Numbered from the stretch's first letter, positions 25,434-34,289 are shown. The stretch is 43,545 nucleotides of DNA from an uncultured Lachnospiraceae bacterium (GCA_910588215.1 CAJUQJ010000034.1:1-43545), one strand, 5' to 3'. Program-made: numbers and translations. Notes: generated by a model from the sequence alone, not told the origin.

Positions 25434-26129
25434 TTACATCCGGCCAGTCAAGCCCTCTCCCCGCAGCCGGTTATCTACCTGGTGCAGCCGCCCCTCTTTC
25501 ATGACATATAATGTACTGCACAGATCCAGCTCACTCTCCTCATGTGTCGTGATCACGACAGTGCCTTTGCGCTCCAGATATATTTGAAGATACCTGCGTA
25601 TATCCTCCTTGCAGATCAAGTCCAAGGCTGCGCTTGGCTCATCCAGAAGAAGGATTGGCGGCGTACTGGCCATCGCTATACCAATGCTGACCCGTTTCTT
25701 CATTCCACCTGACAATTTATGCACCTGCTTCGCAGAAAATTCCCCCAATCCAAGCAGATTCAGAAATCCCTGTTCCAATTCTCTCCGAAGTGTTCCCTTA
25801 TCCGGATACCAAAGGCGCAGATTATCATATACACTGAGTTCCGGGATCAATGGATCCTCCTGCGGCACATAACCCGTCATCCTGCGGATCACTTCCTTGT
25901 CTTCATGCATCCTGCCGTTTCCCGCATCACTCCACGCCGCCTTGCCGTAATAAAGCACCTGCCCCGATCTTGGTTTCAATGTTCCGGCCAAAACTGATAA
26001 CAGCGTCGATTTACCACAGCCGTTCGCACCCACGATCCCTACACATTCTCCTCTTTGTGCTGTAAAGGATACACCCTGTAAAATCTGTTTCCTCCCGTAT
26101 GCACTTGTCAATTCCGTAACTGTGATCAT
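25434..26129 (-). CDS. ABC transporter ATP-binding protein
   Basis: ATPase subunit of 231 residues. Walker A is GANGCGKST (about residue 34), Q-loop region VPQEDPLIPEL, signature LSGGMKKR, Walker B ILLLDEPSAALD, and H-loop TTHEES. First gene of the five-gene operon (ATPase, anchored extracellular protein, 104-residue protein, two ABC-2 permeases). The operon looks like an export or bacteriocin/lipid-type ABC-2 system; the cargo is not evident. Confidence 0.93.
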   Translation of the reverse strand: MITVTELTSAYGRKQILQGVSFTAQRGECVGIVGANGCGKSTLLSVLAGTLKPRSGQVLYYGKAAWSDAGNGRMHEDKEVIRRMTGYVPQEDPLIPELSVYDNLRLWYPDKGTLRRELEQGFLNLLGLGEFSAKQVHKLSGGMKKRVSIGIAMASTPPILLLDEPSAALDLICKEDIRRYLQIYLERKGTVVITTHEESELDLCSTLYVMKEGRLHQVDNRLRGEGLTGRM

Positions 26130-26205
26130 ATACTTATATCCCTGCTTCTTTCTCAGTGTATGCGTTTAGGATATTCTCTTTTCCTGTTTCCATATATTAA
26201 TGATA

Positions 26206-26219
26206 GCACAATTTTGTGC
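26206..26219. promoter_or_regulatory. inverted repeat upstream of the ABC operon
   Basis: GCACAA-tt-TTGTGC in the probable promoter region of the ABC ATPase gene, about 77 bases upstream of its start. It resembles a dimeric repressor operator; no cognate regulator is adjacent. Confidence 0.35.
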
Positions 26220-26224
26220 CAAAG

Positions 26225-26255
26225 AAAACGCCTGGACAAACTTCCCAGGCGTTTT
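26225..26255. terminator. bidirectional intrinsic terminator after etfA
   Basis: AAAACGCCTGG (26225-26235) pairs with CCAGGCGTTTT (26245-26255), with T runs on both sides. On the minus strand it closes the butyrate operon about 80 bases after the etfA stop codon. Confidence 0.9.
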
Positions 26256-26280
26256 TATAGTTTTTATAATTTTCTGTTTT

Positions 26281-26332
26281 CGAGTTCGCAAAGCGAATCT
26301 CGCAAAGTTAATTTGCTTCGCAACTTAACTTT
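26281..26332. repeat. two stem-loops just after etfA
   Basis: CGAG-TTCGC-aaa-GCGAA-CTCG (26281-26302) and AAAGTTAA/TTAACTTT with inner TTGC-ttc-GCAA (26304-26332). The second begins two bases after the etfA stop. They precede the true terminator and may protect the mRNA 3' end. Confidence 0.6.
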
Positions 26333-26334
26333 AA

Positions 26335-27381
26335 TTATTTAGCTGCTGCGATTTCAGCCTTCAGTGCTTCTGTCAGCTTCGGAACAATCTTGTTCAGGTC
26401 GCCCACAACACCGTAATCAGCTACATCAAAGATCGGTGCATCAGCATCCTTGTTGATCGCAACAATGATATCGGACTCTTCCATACCTGCTACATGCTGG
26501 ATCGCACCGGAGATACCGATCGCGAAGTAAACATTCGGGCGAACCGTCTTACCGGTCTGACCAACCTGCAGATCCTTCGGCTTCCAACCGGAATCTACTA
26601 CTGCACGAGAACAGCTTACCGTACCGCCGAGTACTTCTGCAAGATCCTCAAGGATCTTGAAGTTCTCCGGGCTTCCTACACCACGGCCGCCGGATACAAG
26701 AATCTTAGCATCCATGATATCCACTGTCTCCGCTACGGACTTCACGATATCAAGAATCTCTACATACTTGTTGTCCGGTGTGAATCCGGGATTGAACTCT
26801 TCCACAACTGCCTTAGCGCCTTTGATCGGCTCAATCTTCTGCATAACGCCTGCACGGACCGTAGCCATCTGCGGACGATTGTAAGGGCATGCGATCGTTG
26901 CGATGGTGTTGCCGCCGAACGCAGGACGTGTCATCAGCAGCTGATTATGTAACTGCTCCTGACCCGGAACTGCCTGCAACGGGAAATCACCGATTTCCAG
27001 AACGGTACAGTCTGCTGTCAGACCTGTAGCCACTCTTGCGGATACTCTCGGGCCTAAGTCTCTGCCGATCGCGGTCGCGCCAACCAGCATGATCTCCGGT
27101 TTATATTTATTGATAACGGAAGACAGCGCATGTGCATAAGGCTCTGTTCTGTAATCTTTCAGTTCAGGATCATCCACAACGATCACCTTGTCTGCACCGT
27201 ATTCTGCAAGCTGGTCTGCCAGTCCTTTCACCTCGGAACCGATCAGCACAGCTGTCACATCTGTACTTAAATCTTTAGCCAGGTCTTTCGCTTTGCCGAG
27301 CAGTTCAAAAGCAATACTGCTGATCTCATTGTCCACCTGCTGCGCAAAGACATATACTCCCTTGTATTCTTCTAAATTCAT
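26335..27381 (-). CDS. etfA: electron transfer flavoprotein alpha subunit
   Basis: Partner of EtfB and butyryl-CoA dehydrogenase in NADH-dependent, ferredoxin-coupled crotonyl-CoA reduction. About 348 residues. The N-terminal ETF domain includes VTAVLIGSEVKGLADQLAEYG and IMLVGATAIGRDLGPRVSAR; the C-terminal FAD domain has LVSGGRGVGSPENF, GCTVSCSRAVVDSGW-like text and QVGQTGKTVRPNVYFAIGISGAIQH. The ATG at 27381 is chosen because AGAGG precedes it and MNLEEYKGVYVFAQ is the usual start. Last gene of the operon. Confidence 0.95.
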   Translation of the reverse strand: MNLEEYKGVYVFAQQVDNEISSIAFELLGKAKDLAKDLSTDVTAVLIGSEVKGLADQLAEYGADKVIVVDDPELKDYRTEPYAHALSSVINKYKPEIMLVGATAIGRDLGPRVSARVATGLTADCTVLEIGDFPLQAVPGQEQLHNQLLMTRPAFGGNTIATIACPYNRPQMATVRAGVMQKIEPIKGAKAVVEEFNPGFTPDNKYVEILDIVKSVAETVDIMDAKILVSGGRGVGSPENFKILEDLAEVLGGTVSCSRAVVDSGWKPKDLQVGQTGKTVRPNVYFAIGISGAIQHVAGMEESDIIVAINKDADAPIFDVADYGVVGDLNKIVPKLTEALKAEIAAAK

Positions 27382-27437
27382 TATCTGCCTCTTTCTGCGC
27401 ACTCTTTTTTTGCGCAAAGCCAAATATGGCTTACAAG

Positions 27438-27483
27438 TTTGTGTTGAGTACGCGAAACACAAATCCCGCAACTGAATAATTTA
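27438..27483. repeat. hairpin repeat in etfB-etfA gap
   Basis: TTTGTGTT (27438-27445) pairs with AACACAAA (27456-27463) and is followed by TCCCGCAACTGAATAATTTA. The same layout (TTTGTG, ACGCG, ACACAAATC, CGC, TGAA, ATTT) is found at 20859-20906. Confidence 0.6.
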
Positions 27484-27521
27484 TAGTCGTTAACGCTGCA
27501 ATTGTTTTCCTTTTGCAGTCA

Positions 27522-28304
27522 TTAGATCACATGTTTCACTTTCAACTTGTCAACAATGTAGCTTACGGACTCATCAGGGTCAAGAGTAACCTTCTCGCCT
27601 GCACCCTTTCTAACCTTATCGGAAGCCTTAGCGATCTTGGTCGGTGAACCTTTAAGACCCAGGTTAGCGTCGTCAACATCCTTAAGATCTGCTCTGCCCC
27701 ATACGGTAAGATCCTTCTTATAAGCGTCGAAGATACCGCCCGGTGTCATGTAACGAGGCTCATTCAGCTCGGAGAGCGCTGTGATCAAACAAGGCATCTT
27801 AGCCTTTACCACATGATATCTGTCTTCATACTGACGCTCAACGATCACGCTGTCACCTTCCACTTTGATATCCTGTGCATAAGAAATAACAGGAATATCC
27901 AGATGCTCGGAGATCTGAGGCCCTACTTGAGCCGTATCGCCATCGATTGCCTGACGGCCTGTGATGATCAGATCGTACTCAAGATTCCTGATCGCACCTG
28001 CCACTGTGGTGGAAGTAGCCCATGTGTCTGCACCGCCGAGTACTCTGTCTGTTACCAGAATACCGTTGTCTGCGCCCATAGCCATAGCCTCGCGCAGAAC
28101 CTCTTCTGCCTTCGGAAGACCCATCGTCACAACCGTTACCTCTGCACCGTACTGATCTTTTAATCTGAGTGCCGCTTCCAGACCTGCTTTATCATCCGGG
28201 TTCATGATCGTAAGCATAGCGCCTCTGTCGAGTGTTCCGTCCGGATTAAACTTAACGCCGCCCTTGGTATCGGGAACCTGTTTAATACAAACAACAATTT
28301 TCAT
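27522..28304 (-). CDS. etfB: electron transfer flavoprotein beta subunit
   Basis: 260 residues, the normal EtfB length. Signature features are IVVCIKQVPDT at the start, NPDDKAGLEAALRLKD, VTVVTMGLPKAEEVLREAMAMGAD, IITGRQAIDGDTAQVGP (nucleotide site), and the C-terminal TKIAKASDK. In Bcd-linked ETFs this subunit binds NADH and the bifurcating FAD. AAGGAGAG precedes the ATG. Lies between bcd and etfA, the usual order. Confidence 0.95.
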   Translation of the reverse strand: MKIVVCIKQVPDTKGGVKFNPDGTLDRGAMLTIMNPDDKAGLEAALRLKDQYGAEVTVVTMGLPKAEEVLREAMAMGADNGILVTDRVLGGADTWATSTTVAGAIRNLEYDLIITGRQAIDGDTAQVGPQISEHLDIPVISYAQDIKVEGDSVIVERQYEDRYHVVKAKMPCLITALSELNEPRYMTPGGIFDAYKKDLTVWGRADLKDVDDANLGLKGSPTKIAKASDKVRKGAGEKVTLDPDESVSYIVDKLKVKHVI

Positions 28305-28436
28305 TGTATTTCTCTCCTTATTTTATTTATTCTTTCACGTTTCGTCTCTATACAATACCATATGATCCGCACACTGTCCGCCTGCCGTCAAGTTATGCCG
28401 CATCTGCAAGACAGTCTGCCCTTCTTCCATGTCTTC

Positions 28437-29588
28437 TTATTTGAGCAGGGAACCGGAGATGACCATACGCTGTACTTCACTCGTTCCTTCGTAGATCTCT
28501 GTGATCTTAGCGTCACGCATCATACGCTCTACATCGTACTCTCTGATGTAGCCGTAACCGCCGTGGAGCTGAACTGCCTTGGTGGTCACTTCCATCGCTA
28601 CTTCTGCAGCATACAGTTTCGCCATAGCAGCTTCTACGGAGTAAACTTTCTGGGTAGCCTTTGCCATAGCAGCCTTGTAAACAAGCAGCTGTGCAGCCTG
28701 CACCTTGGTAGCCATATCAGCCAGCTGGAACTGTGTATTCTGGAATGCGCCGATTGCTCTGCCGAACTGTTTTCTCTCTTTTACATAGGAGATCGTGGTC
28801 TCCAGCGCGCCTTCTGCCAGACCAAGTGCCTGGGAAGCGATACCGATACGTCCGCCGTCCAGTGTGTGCATAGCGATACCGAAGCCTTTACCCTGCTGTC
28901 CAAGCAGATTCTCCTTCGGGATACGGCAGTCTGTGAAGATCAGCTCGTATGTAGAAGAACCACGGATACCCATCTTCTTCTCCTTCGTACCGAAGGTAAA
29001 GCCGGGTGTGCCTTTCTCCACGATGAATGCGGAGATCTCCTTGGTCATTCTGCCGCGTTTCTCAACGGTGCCTGTGATCGCGAAGATAACGTATACGTCA
29101 GCTTCCTTACCGTTGGTGATGAAGCACTTGGAGCCGTTGAGCACCCACTCGTCGCCGTCAAGCACTGCCTTGGTCTGCTGTCCCTGCGCGTCTGTACCTG
29201 CGCCGGGCTCTGTCAAACCAAAGGCACCTAACTTCTCACCTTTTGCAAGGGGAATCAGGTATTTCTGCTTCTGCTCTTCCGTACCGTATGTCATGATCGG
29301 GTCACAGCAAAGAGAGGTGTGTGCGGATACGATAACGCCTGTGGTACCGCATACCTTGGACAACTCCTCAACACACATAGCATAGGTTAACGGGTCGCAG
29401 CCCTGTCCGCCGTACTCCTTCGGAACCGGAATTCCAAGGAAGCCCAGCTTAGCCATCTTCTCAACAGTCTCACGCGGGAAAGCTTCGTTCTCGTCTACCT
29501 CCTGTGCGAGAGGCTTTACTTCTTTTTCGGCGAACTCTTTAAAAAGAGCTCTCGCCATTTCATGTTCTTTGCTTAAAGTAAAATCCAT
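28437..29588 (-). CDS. bcd: butyryl-CoA dehydrogenase
   Basis: Reduces crotonyl-CoA to butyryl-CoA with electrons from EtfAB. 383 residues, the family length. Clear acyl-CoA dehydrogenase parts: GFLGIPVPKEYGGQG, FGLTEPGAGTDAQGQ (FAD/substrate loop), GIRGSSTYELIFTDCRIP, YVKERKQFGRAIG, and the C-terminal HGGYGYIREYDVERMMRDAK followed by TEIYEGTSEVQR, which holds the catalytic glutamate. GGAGG precedes the ATG. Fourth gene of the operon, 132 bases upstream of etfB. Confidence 0.95.
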   Translation of the reverse strand: MDFTLSKEHEMARALFKEFAEKEVKPLAQEVDENEAFPRETVEKMAKLGFLGIPVPKEYGGQGCDPLTYAMCVEELSKVCGTTGVIVSAHTSLCCDPIMTYGTEEQKQKYLIPLAKGEKLGAFGLTEPGAGTDAQGQQTKAVLDGDEWVLNGSKCFITNGKEADVYVIFAITGTVEKRGRMTKEISAFIVEKGTPGFTFGTKEKKMGIRGSSTYELIFTDCRIPKENLLGQQGKGFGIAMHTLDGGRIGIASQALGLAEGALETTISYVKERKQFGRAIGAFQNTQFQLADMATKVQAAQLLVYKAAMAKATQKVYSVEAAMAKLYAAEVAMEVTTKAVQLHGGYGYIREYDVERMMRDAKITEIYEGTSEVQRMVISGSLLK

Positions 29589-29680
29589 GATCTTTTATTC
29601 CTCCATGTTATTTTAATTGCATTCCGTCCAATAAATGGACGATATCAATACTTGACTGTTTCATAAATAAGAACCCAGTA

Positions 29681-29877
29681 TAACGTTCCCGAAATCCTGA
29701 CGGGGTTTCAAGAACGTTATCGAAGTAATTCTCTTTATGCTAAGCTCCATGATCCCGCCTAAGCGAAATCTCAAAATCCAAAGACAAGCAAGCTTGTCTG
29801 GGAGAATGCCCGTTTTCTGGGCATTCTCTTAAACATTTAGCAACTCTTAGGCTGCGTTCTTTGCCGCCTTAGAGTTG
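29681..29877. repeat. cluster of four hairpins between hbd and bcd
   Basis: In a 310-base gap without a gene: TAACGTTC/GAACGTTA (29681-29719, with inner GAAA/TTTC), AGACAAG/CTTGTCT (29782-29799), GAGAATGCCC/GGGCATTCTC (29802-29828), and CAACTCTTAGGC/GCCTTAGAGTTG (29841-29877, one mismatch). None has a T tail in the operon direction. Confidence 0.75.
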
Positions 29878-29898
29878 GTTGATGTTCTTCTCACGCTA

Positions 29899-30741
29899 TT
29901 ATTTCTTGGAATAATCGAAGAATCCGATGCCGGTCTTCCTGCCGAGCTTCTTCTCCTCTACCATCTTCTTCAGAAGCGGCTGCGGAGCATACTTCTCGTC
30001 CTTCGTCTCATTGTACAGTACTTCCATGATCGCCAGGCAGATATCCAGACCGATCAGATCGCCCAGGTGCAGCGGTCCCATAGGATGAGAAGCGCCAAGC
30101 TGCATAGCCACATCGATATCCTCTGCAGATGCAGTGCCGGCATCCAGAACACCGATCGCCTCATTGATCATCGGGATCAGGATTCTGTTAACAACAAAAC
30201 CGGGAGCCTCTTTAACCTGTACCGGAGTCTTGCCGATCTCAGTTGCGATAGCCGTGATCTTATCAACCATATCCTGAGGAGTGTTCTCGCCTCTGATCAC
30301 CTCTACCAGTTTCATTCTGTCAGCAGGATTGAAGAAGTGCATACCGATCATCGGTCTGTCTAATCCTTCTCCGATCTTGGTAATGGAAAGGGAAGATGTA
30401 TTGCTTGCGAACATGCAGTCTTTCTTAACGATGCCCATCAGCTCCTTGAAGATCGCCTGCTTGATCTCCATCTTCTCCAAAGCAACTTCAACGATCAGAT
30501 CGCAGTCTGTGCAGATGCCGTTCAGGCCAGTGGTGATCTTGCCCATGATCTCGTCTGCCTTCTCCTGTGTGATCTTCTCTTTGCTTACCAGGAAGTTCAT
30601 GTTCTTCAGAATCTTCGCCTTGCCACCCTCAGCGTACTCTTCCTTGATATCGCAGAGACAAACTTCATAGCCGTCTGTCATAGCGAATGCCTGTGCAATA
30701 CCGGAACCCATGGTTCCTGCACCGATAATTCCTACTTTCAT
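29899..30741 (-). CDS. hbd: 3-hydroxybutyryl-CoA dehydrogenase
   Basis: Reduces acetoacetyl-CoA to 3-hydroxybutyryl-CoA. 280 residues, normal for clostridial Hbd. The Rossmann site is VGIIGAGTMGSGIAQAFA at the N-terminus; ASNTSSLSIT and the catalytic histidine in GMHFFNPADRMKLVEVI follow; the helical C-terminal domain has GFVVNRILIPMINEA and GPLHLGDLIGLD. AGGAGG precedes the ATG. Third gene of the operon. Confidence 0.96.
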   Translation of the reverse strand: MKVGIIGAGTMGSGIAQAFAMTDGYEVCLCDIKEEYAEGGKAKILKNMNFLVSKEKITQEKADEIMGKITTGLNGICTDCDLIVEVALEKMEIKQAIFKELMGIVKKDCMFASNTSSLSITKIGEGLDRPMIGMHFFNPADRMKLVEVIRGENTPQDMVDKITAIATEIGKTPVQVKEAPGFVVNRILIPMINEAIGVLDAGTASAEDIDVAMQLGASHPMGPLHLGDLIGLDICLAIMEVLYNETKDEKYAPQPLLKKMVEEKKLGRKTGIGFFDYSKK

Positions 30742-30789
30742 CGTAAATATCCTCCTTATTTAGTAAATTTTATGGTTCACTCGAAAATC

Positions 30790-30924
30790 TTTCCACCTGT
30801 GCGGTTACAATCCAACGGTTTGTCTGTATGTCATTTATGGCAATACAGACAAGACATCGGATTAGCACAGGTGGAAATCCCTCTGTTGCATAGCCGAGTC
30901 GCTTGCTTTTTCAGACGGCTATGC
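30790..30924. repeat. three hairpins between crt and hbd
   Basis: TTTCCACCTGTGC (30790-30802) pairs with GCACAGGTGGAAA (30865-30877), enclosing TTGTCTGTAT/ATACAGACAA (30820-30852). GCATAGCCG/CGGCTATGC (30888-30924) overlaps the crt stop codon. All arms are perfect. Confidence 0.75.
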
Positions 30925-31704
30925 GTTCTTAAACGGCTCTTTTACTTTCTCTTTGTTCTTGTCCAGGAAAAAGGCCATGCCGTACTTCTGGTCTTCTGTC
31001 TCAAAGCAGTCACCAAACAACTTCTCCTCGATCACGATCGCCTCGTCCATGCCGACTTCCAGGCCGTCGTTGATCGCTTTCTTGCAGTTGCGGACAGCGA
31101 TCGGCGCGTTCTTCGCGATGCCTGCTGCCATCTTCTCCGCTGCTGCCATCAGTTCATCCTGCGGATAAACTGCGTTCACAAGACCGATCCGAAGTGCCTC
31201 GTCAGCCTTGATGTTTCTTGCCGTGTAGATCATCTGCTTCGCCATACCCGGCCCTACGATCCTTGCCAGTCTCTGCGTGCCGCCGAAGCCAGGTGTAATA
31301 CCCAGACCCACTTCAGGCTGTCCGAACACTGCATTATCGGAGCAGATCCTGATATCACAGCTCATGGAGATCTCACAACCGCCGCCTAACGCAAATCCGT
31401 TGACTGCCGCGATCACGGGAATCGGGAAAGTCTCCAGCTTACGGAACACATCATTGCCTTTCTTACCAAACGCTTCGCCTTCCGCCTTAGTCAGAGTGCT
31501 CATCTCACCGATGTCCGCGCCTGCTACGAAAGATTTCTGGCCTGCGCCTGTCAGGATCAGGCATCGTACTGCGTTAAGATCCACGCCGTCCAGAGTCTTG
31601 TCCAACTCTTCCAGCACTGTAGAGTTCAAGGCATTCAGCGCCTTCTCACGGTTGATGGTGATGACACCAACCTGTCCTTTTACCTCATATAATACAAATT
31701 CCAT
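30919..31704 (-). CDS. crt: crotonase (3-hydroxybutyryl-CoA dehydratase)
   Basis: Dehydrates 3-hydroxybutyryl-CoA to crotonyl-CoA. 261 residues, with the oxyanion-hole segments FVAGADIGEM and NGFALGGGCEIS, the two catalytic glutamates in GGGCE and FGQPEVGLG, and TPGFGGTQRLARIVG. AGGAGA precedes the ATG. Second gene, 64 bases after thl; a TCCGTACGGA palindrome lies in that gap. Confidence 0.95.
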   Translation of the reverse strand: MEFVLYEVKGQVGVITINREKALNALNSTVLEELDKTLDGVDLNAVRCLILTGAGQKSFVAGADIGEMSTLTKAEGEAFGKKGNDVFRKLETFPIPVIAAVNGFALGGGCEISMSCDIRICSDNAVFGQPEVGLGITPGFGGTQRLARIVGPGMAKQMIYTARNIKADEALRIGLVNAVYPQDELMAAAEKMAAGIAKNAPIAVRNCKKAINDGLEVGMDEAIVIEEKLFGDCFETEDQKYGMAFFLDKNKEKVKEPFKNA

Positions 31705-31768
31705 TTATGCGTCTCCTTATTAAATATGTTGTCCGTACGGAGAGTGCCGCATTGCAGACATTCTCACA

Positions 31769-32950
31769 TTAGTCTCTCTCGACGATCGTTGCGCATCCCA
31801 TACCGCCGCCGATACACAGAGTTGCAAGACCCTTCTTCGCACCCTTCGCTTCCATCTCATGCAGCAGTGTCACGAGAATACGGCATCCGGAAGCTCCTAC
31901 CGGGTGTCCCAGTGCGATCGCGCCGCCGTTAGGGTTCAGCTGCTTGTCAACATCAATGCCCAGCTCCTTACCAACTGCTACGGACTGTGCAGCGAATGCC
32001 TCGTTCGCCTCGATGATATCGAAGTCTTCGATCTTATAACCTGTCTTAGCCATAACCTTCTGTGTAGCCGGAACAGGACCGATACCCATAACTTCCGGTC
32101 TGCAGCCTGCCAGAGCGCCGCCAACGAAAGTAGCCATCGGCTTAACGCCCAATTCTTTCGCCTTCTCTTCACTCATCACAACGATGGCTGCCGCACCGTC
32201 ATTGATACCGGAAGCGTTACCTGCTGTAACGAATCCGCCCGGATTGATCGCACGCAGCTTCTGGAGTCCTTCGATGGTAGAACCGGCTCTCGGTCCCTCG
32301 TCTACCTTGAACTCTACCATTTCTTTCTTCTTCTTGATCATAACAGGTACGATCTCTTTGTCAAAAGCGCCGCTCTTCTGTGCTGCTTCTGCCTTCTGCT
32401 GGCTCTTAAGCGCGAACTCATCCAGCTCTTCACGTGTCAATCCCCACTCTTCGCAGATATTATCCGCTGTCTTGATCATATGATAGTTATTGAAAGCATC
32501 CCACAGCGCATCGTTCACCATGGTATCTACCAGTGTACCGTTGTTCATTCTATAACCGTAACGTCCCTGAGGAACTGCATAAGGTGCCATGGACATGTTC
32601 TCCATACCGCCTGCGACTACGATATCGGCATCGCCGGCCTGGATCATCTGTGCTGCCATGTTAACACAGTTTAATCCGGAACCGCATACCACGTTGATGG
32701 TAACTGCCGGAACCTCATTCGGGAGTCCTGCCTTAATGGAAGCCTGACGTGCAACGTTCTGACCCTGTCCCGCCTGGATTACACAACCCATATATACGTG
32801 ATCGACCTGATCAGGCGCTACCCCTGCCCTGTTCAATGCTTCTTTGATTACGATTGCGCCAAGCTCTGCTACCGGTGTTGTGCTCAAGCCCCCACCCATA
32901 GTGCCGATAGCTGTACGGCAGGCACCCGCCAAAACAACTTTTTTTGCCAT
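31769..32950 (-). CDS. thlA: acetyl-CoA acetyltransferase (thiolase)
   Basis: Condenses two acetyl-CoA to acetoacetyl-CoA, the entry step of butyrate synthesis. About 393 residues. Active-site cysteine in NVVCGSGLNCVNMAA (near residue 88), GGMENMSMAPY, NEAFAAQSVAV, the histidine in LGHPVGASGCRILV, and the second cysteine in LCIGGGMGCA. The ATG at 32950 is chosen because GGAGGAGAAG precedes it. First gene of the operon. Confidence 0.96.
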   Translation of the reverse strand: MAKKVVLAGACRTAIGTMGGGLSTTPVAELGAIVIKEALNRAGVAPDQVDHVYMGCVIQAGQGQNVARQASIKAGLPNEVPAVTINVVCGSGLNCVNMAAQMIQAGDADIVVAGGMENMSMAPYAVPQGRYGYRMNNGTLVDTMVNDALWDAFNNYHMIKTADNICEEWGLTREELDEFALKSQQKAEAAQKSGAFDKEIVPVMIKKKKEMVEFKVDEGPRAGSTIEGLQKLRAINPGGFVTAGNASGINDGAAAIVVMSEEKAKELGVKPMATFVGGALAGCRPEVMGIGPVPATQKVMAKTGYKIEDFDIIEANEAFAAQSVAVGKELGIDVDKQLNPNGGAIALGHPVGASGCRILVTLLHEMEAKGAKKGLATLCIGGGMGCATIVERD

Positions 32951-33043
32951 CTTCTTCTCCTCCATTTTGGTATTTTTGTTAGATAAAACTTTACATTACA
33001 AGATTGACAACGATTGTTATTTTTTTATCATTGTCAGCTGCAA
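32951..33043 (-). promoter_or_regulatory. leader and inverted repeat upstream of the butyrate operon
   Basis: TGACAACGAT (33005-33014) and ATCATTGTCA (33027-33036) form an inverted repeat with one G:T pair in the short space between the M23 gene end and thlA. It could be a hairpin ending the upstream transcript or an operator. A clean Rex consensus (TTGTGA/TCACAA) is not present, and I cannot fix the promoter. Confidence 0.4.
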
Positions 33044-34165
33044 TTATTGTATCATAGGGGTATCTTTTTTGCAATGTTTTTCTACCGCCGGGTCCTGCAT
33101 CTCCTGCACCCGCCGCCATTCCCTCGTATCCCCTACTTTGGCAGCTTCGCTGCGGTTGCGATAGAGGAATTTCGTCAGCTCAAAACAGTCGATCCAGATC
33201 TCATTATTCCCCTCTTTCTGGGACTCGTCGAAGATCAGCTGCAACCCCCAGTGCAGATGTACAGTCTCGATGTTATTCACGTTCTCTTTCGTGCTGTATC
33301 CTGTATGCCCCATATAGCCGATCACATCTCCGGCCGTGACCACATCTCCCTGCTTAAGTCCTTCCGCATAAGGGTAATTCTGCCGCAGATGTGCATAGTA
33401 ATAGTACCGCTTGCCGTCAAAACTGCGGATACCGATGCGCCAGCCGCCGTACTGATTCCAGCCCAGCGCCTCCACAACGCCGGACTCGATCGCGATGATC
33501 GGGCTGCCGATCTGCCCCATCATGTCATGCCCCAGATGGGGTCTGGAATAGCCGTAGCTCCTGGAAGATCCGAAATCATCGTAGTGACTGTAGTCAAACC
33601 CTTTCGCAATTGGGGAAAAGGCTTTCAGCCCATAGTACCGCTTCCACTTTCCGTCCTCCATAAGGGAGAATTCCCCCACCATCCCCGAGAGCACTGCCGT
33701 ATAGGCTTCCAGATAATATTCGTAATATTCCATATCTTCTGTCAGCTTCTCCATCGTGGTCTCTTTGCCGCGAAGCTCCCCTGCCGCCGCCTCGATCTCC
33801 CGCACACTGTTTCTGTCAAACTTCCCGCCGTGCTTCGCCCCCACGTAAGCCAGAAGCTCGATCCAATTCACATGCACCTCTTCCTGACAGCTTGCCACAT
33901 CCATCTCGTAGGCCGCCGCCAGTGCTTCACAGGTGGCGTGAAATTCAACCCACTTGATATAGTTACCGGTGGCGGATACTTCTATGGCTTCTCCGTTCTC
34001 CGAAGTCCACCCGCCGGCCATCTCCTCATCCTGCCCTGTCTGCCTCACCGACCGGTCCCGCAGTTCCCTGCTCACCGCCGCACACACAAAAGCCAGCAAA
34101 ACGATCAGTTCGATCCTGATGATCCATTTTCCCGCGCTCTTTTGACTATCCCTATTCCCTCTCAT
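33044..34165 (-). CDS. M23-family peptidase with N-terminal anchor
   Basis: 373 residues. One N-terminal helix (IELIVLLAFVCAAVS) anchors or exports it. The C-terminal LytM domain (about 215-340) has the zinc residues in PHLGHDMMG and HLHWGLQ, with GVVEALGWNQYGGWRIGI, YYYYAHL and GDVIGYMGHTG between them, so the H-x3-D and HxH motif set is present. Members cut peptidoglycan cross-bridges or act in regulation. Lies between the GT2-GtrA gene and thlA. Confidence 0.88.
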   Translation of the reverse strand: MRGNRDSQKSAGKWIIRIELIVLLAFVCAAVSRELRDRSVRQTGQDEEMAGGWTSENGEAIEVSATGNYIKWVEFHATCEALAAAYEMDVASCQEEVHVNWIELLAYVGAKHGGKFDRNSVREIEAAAGELRGKETTMEKLTEDMEYYEYYLEAYTAVLSGMVGEFSLMEDGKWKRYYGLKAFSPIAKGFDYSHYDDFGSSRSYGYSRPHLGHDMMGQIGSPIIAIESGVVEALGWNQYGGWRIGIRSFDGKRYYYYAHLRQNYPYAEGLKQGDVVTAGDVIGYMGHTGYSTKENVNNIETVHLHWGLQLIFDESQKEGNNEIWIDCFELTKFLYRNRSEAAKVGDTREWRRVQEMQDPAVEKHCKKDTPMIQ

Positions 34166-34215
34166 ATAGGCTCCCGCATTCCATCAGTTCTGTTCCTGTC
34201 ACGGTTATGTATATG

Positions 34216-34246
34216 AAAAAACCCCGCAGGTTATGCCAGCCTGCGG
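34216..34246 (-). terminator. intrinsic terminator after the GT2-GtrA gene
   Basis: CCGCAGG/CCTGCGG (34224-34246) followed on the minus strand by GGTTTTTTC. It lies 44 bases after the stop of the GT2-GtrA gene and before the M23 gene. Confidence 0.8.
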
Positions 34247-34289
34247 AGCAGCCTTTTCGCCGTATCGCTTTAGCACAAAGCCATAGGCG

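Noticed and set aside
32951..33043. Rex operator for the butyrate operon
   Set aside because: The inverted repeat has the wrong half-site order (ACAA...TTGT) and no consensus match.
33014..34216. 400-codon plus-strand frame
   Set aside because: Antisense to the M23 peptidase, whose zinc motifs are intact.
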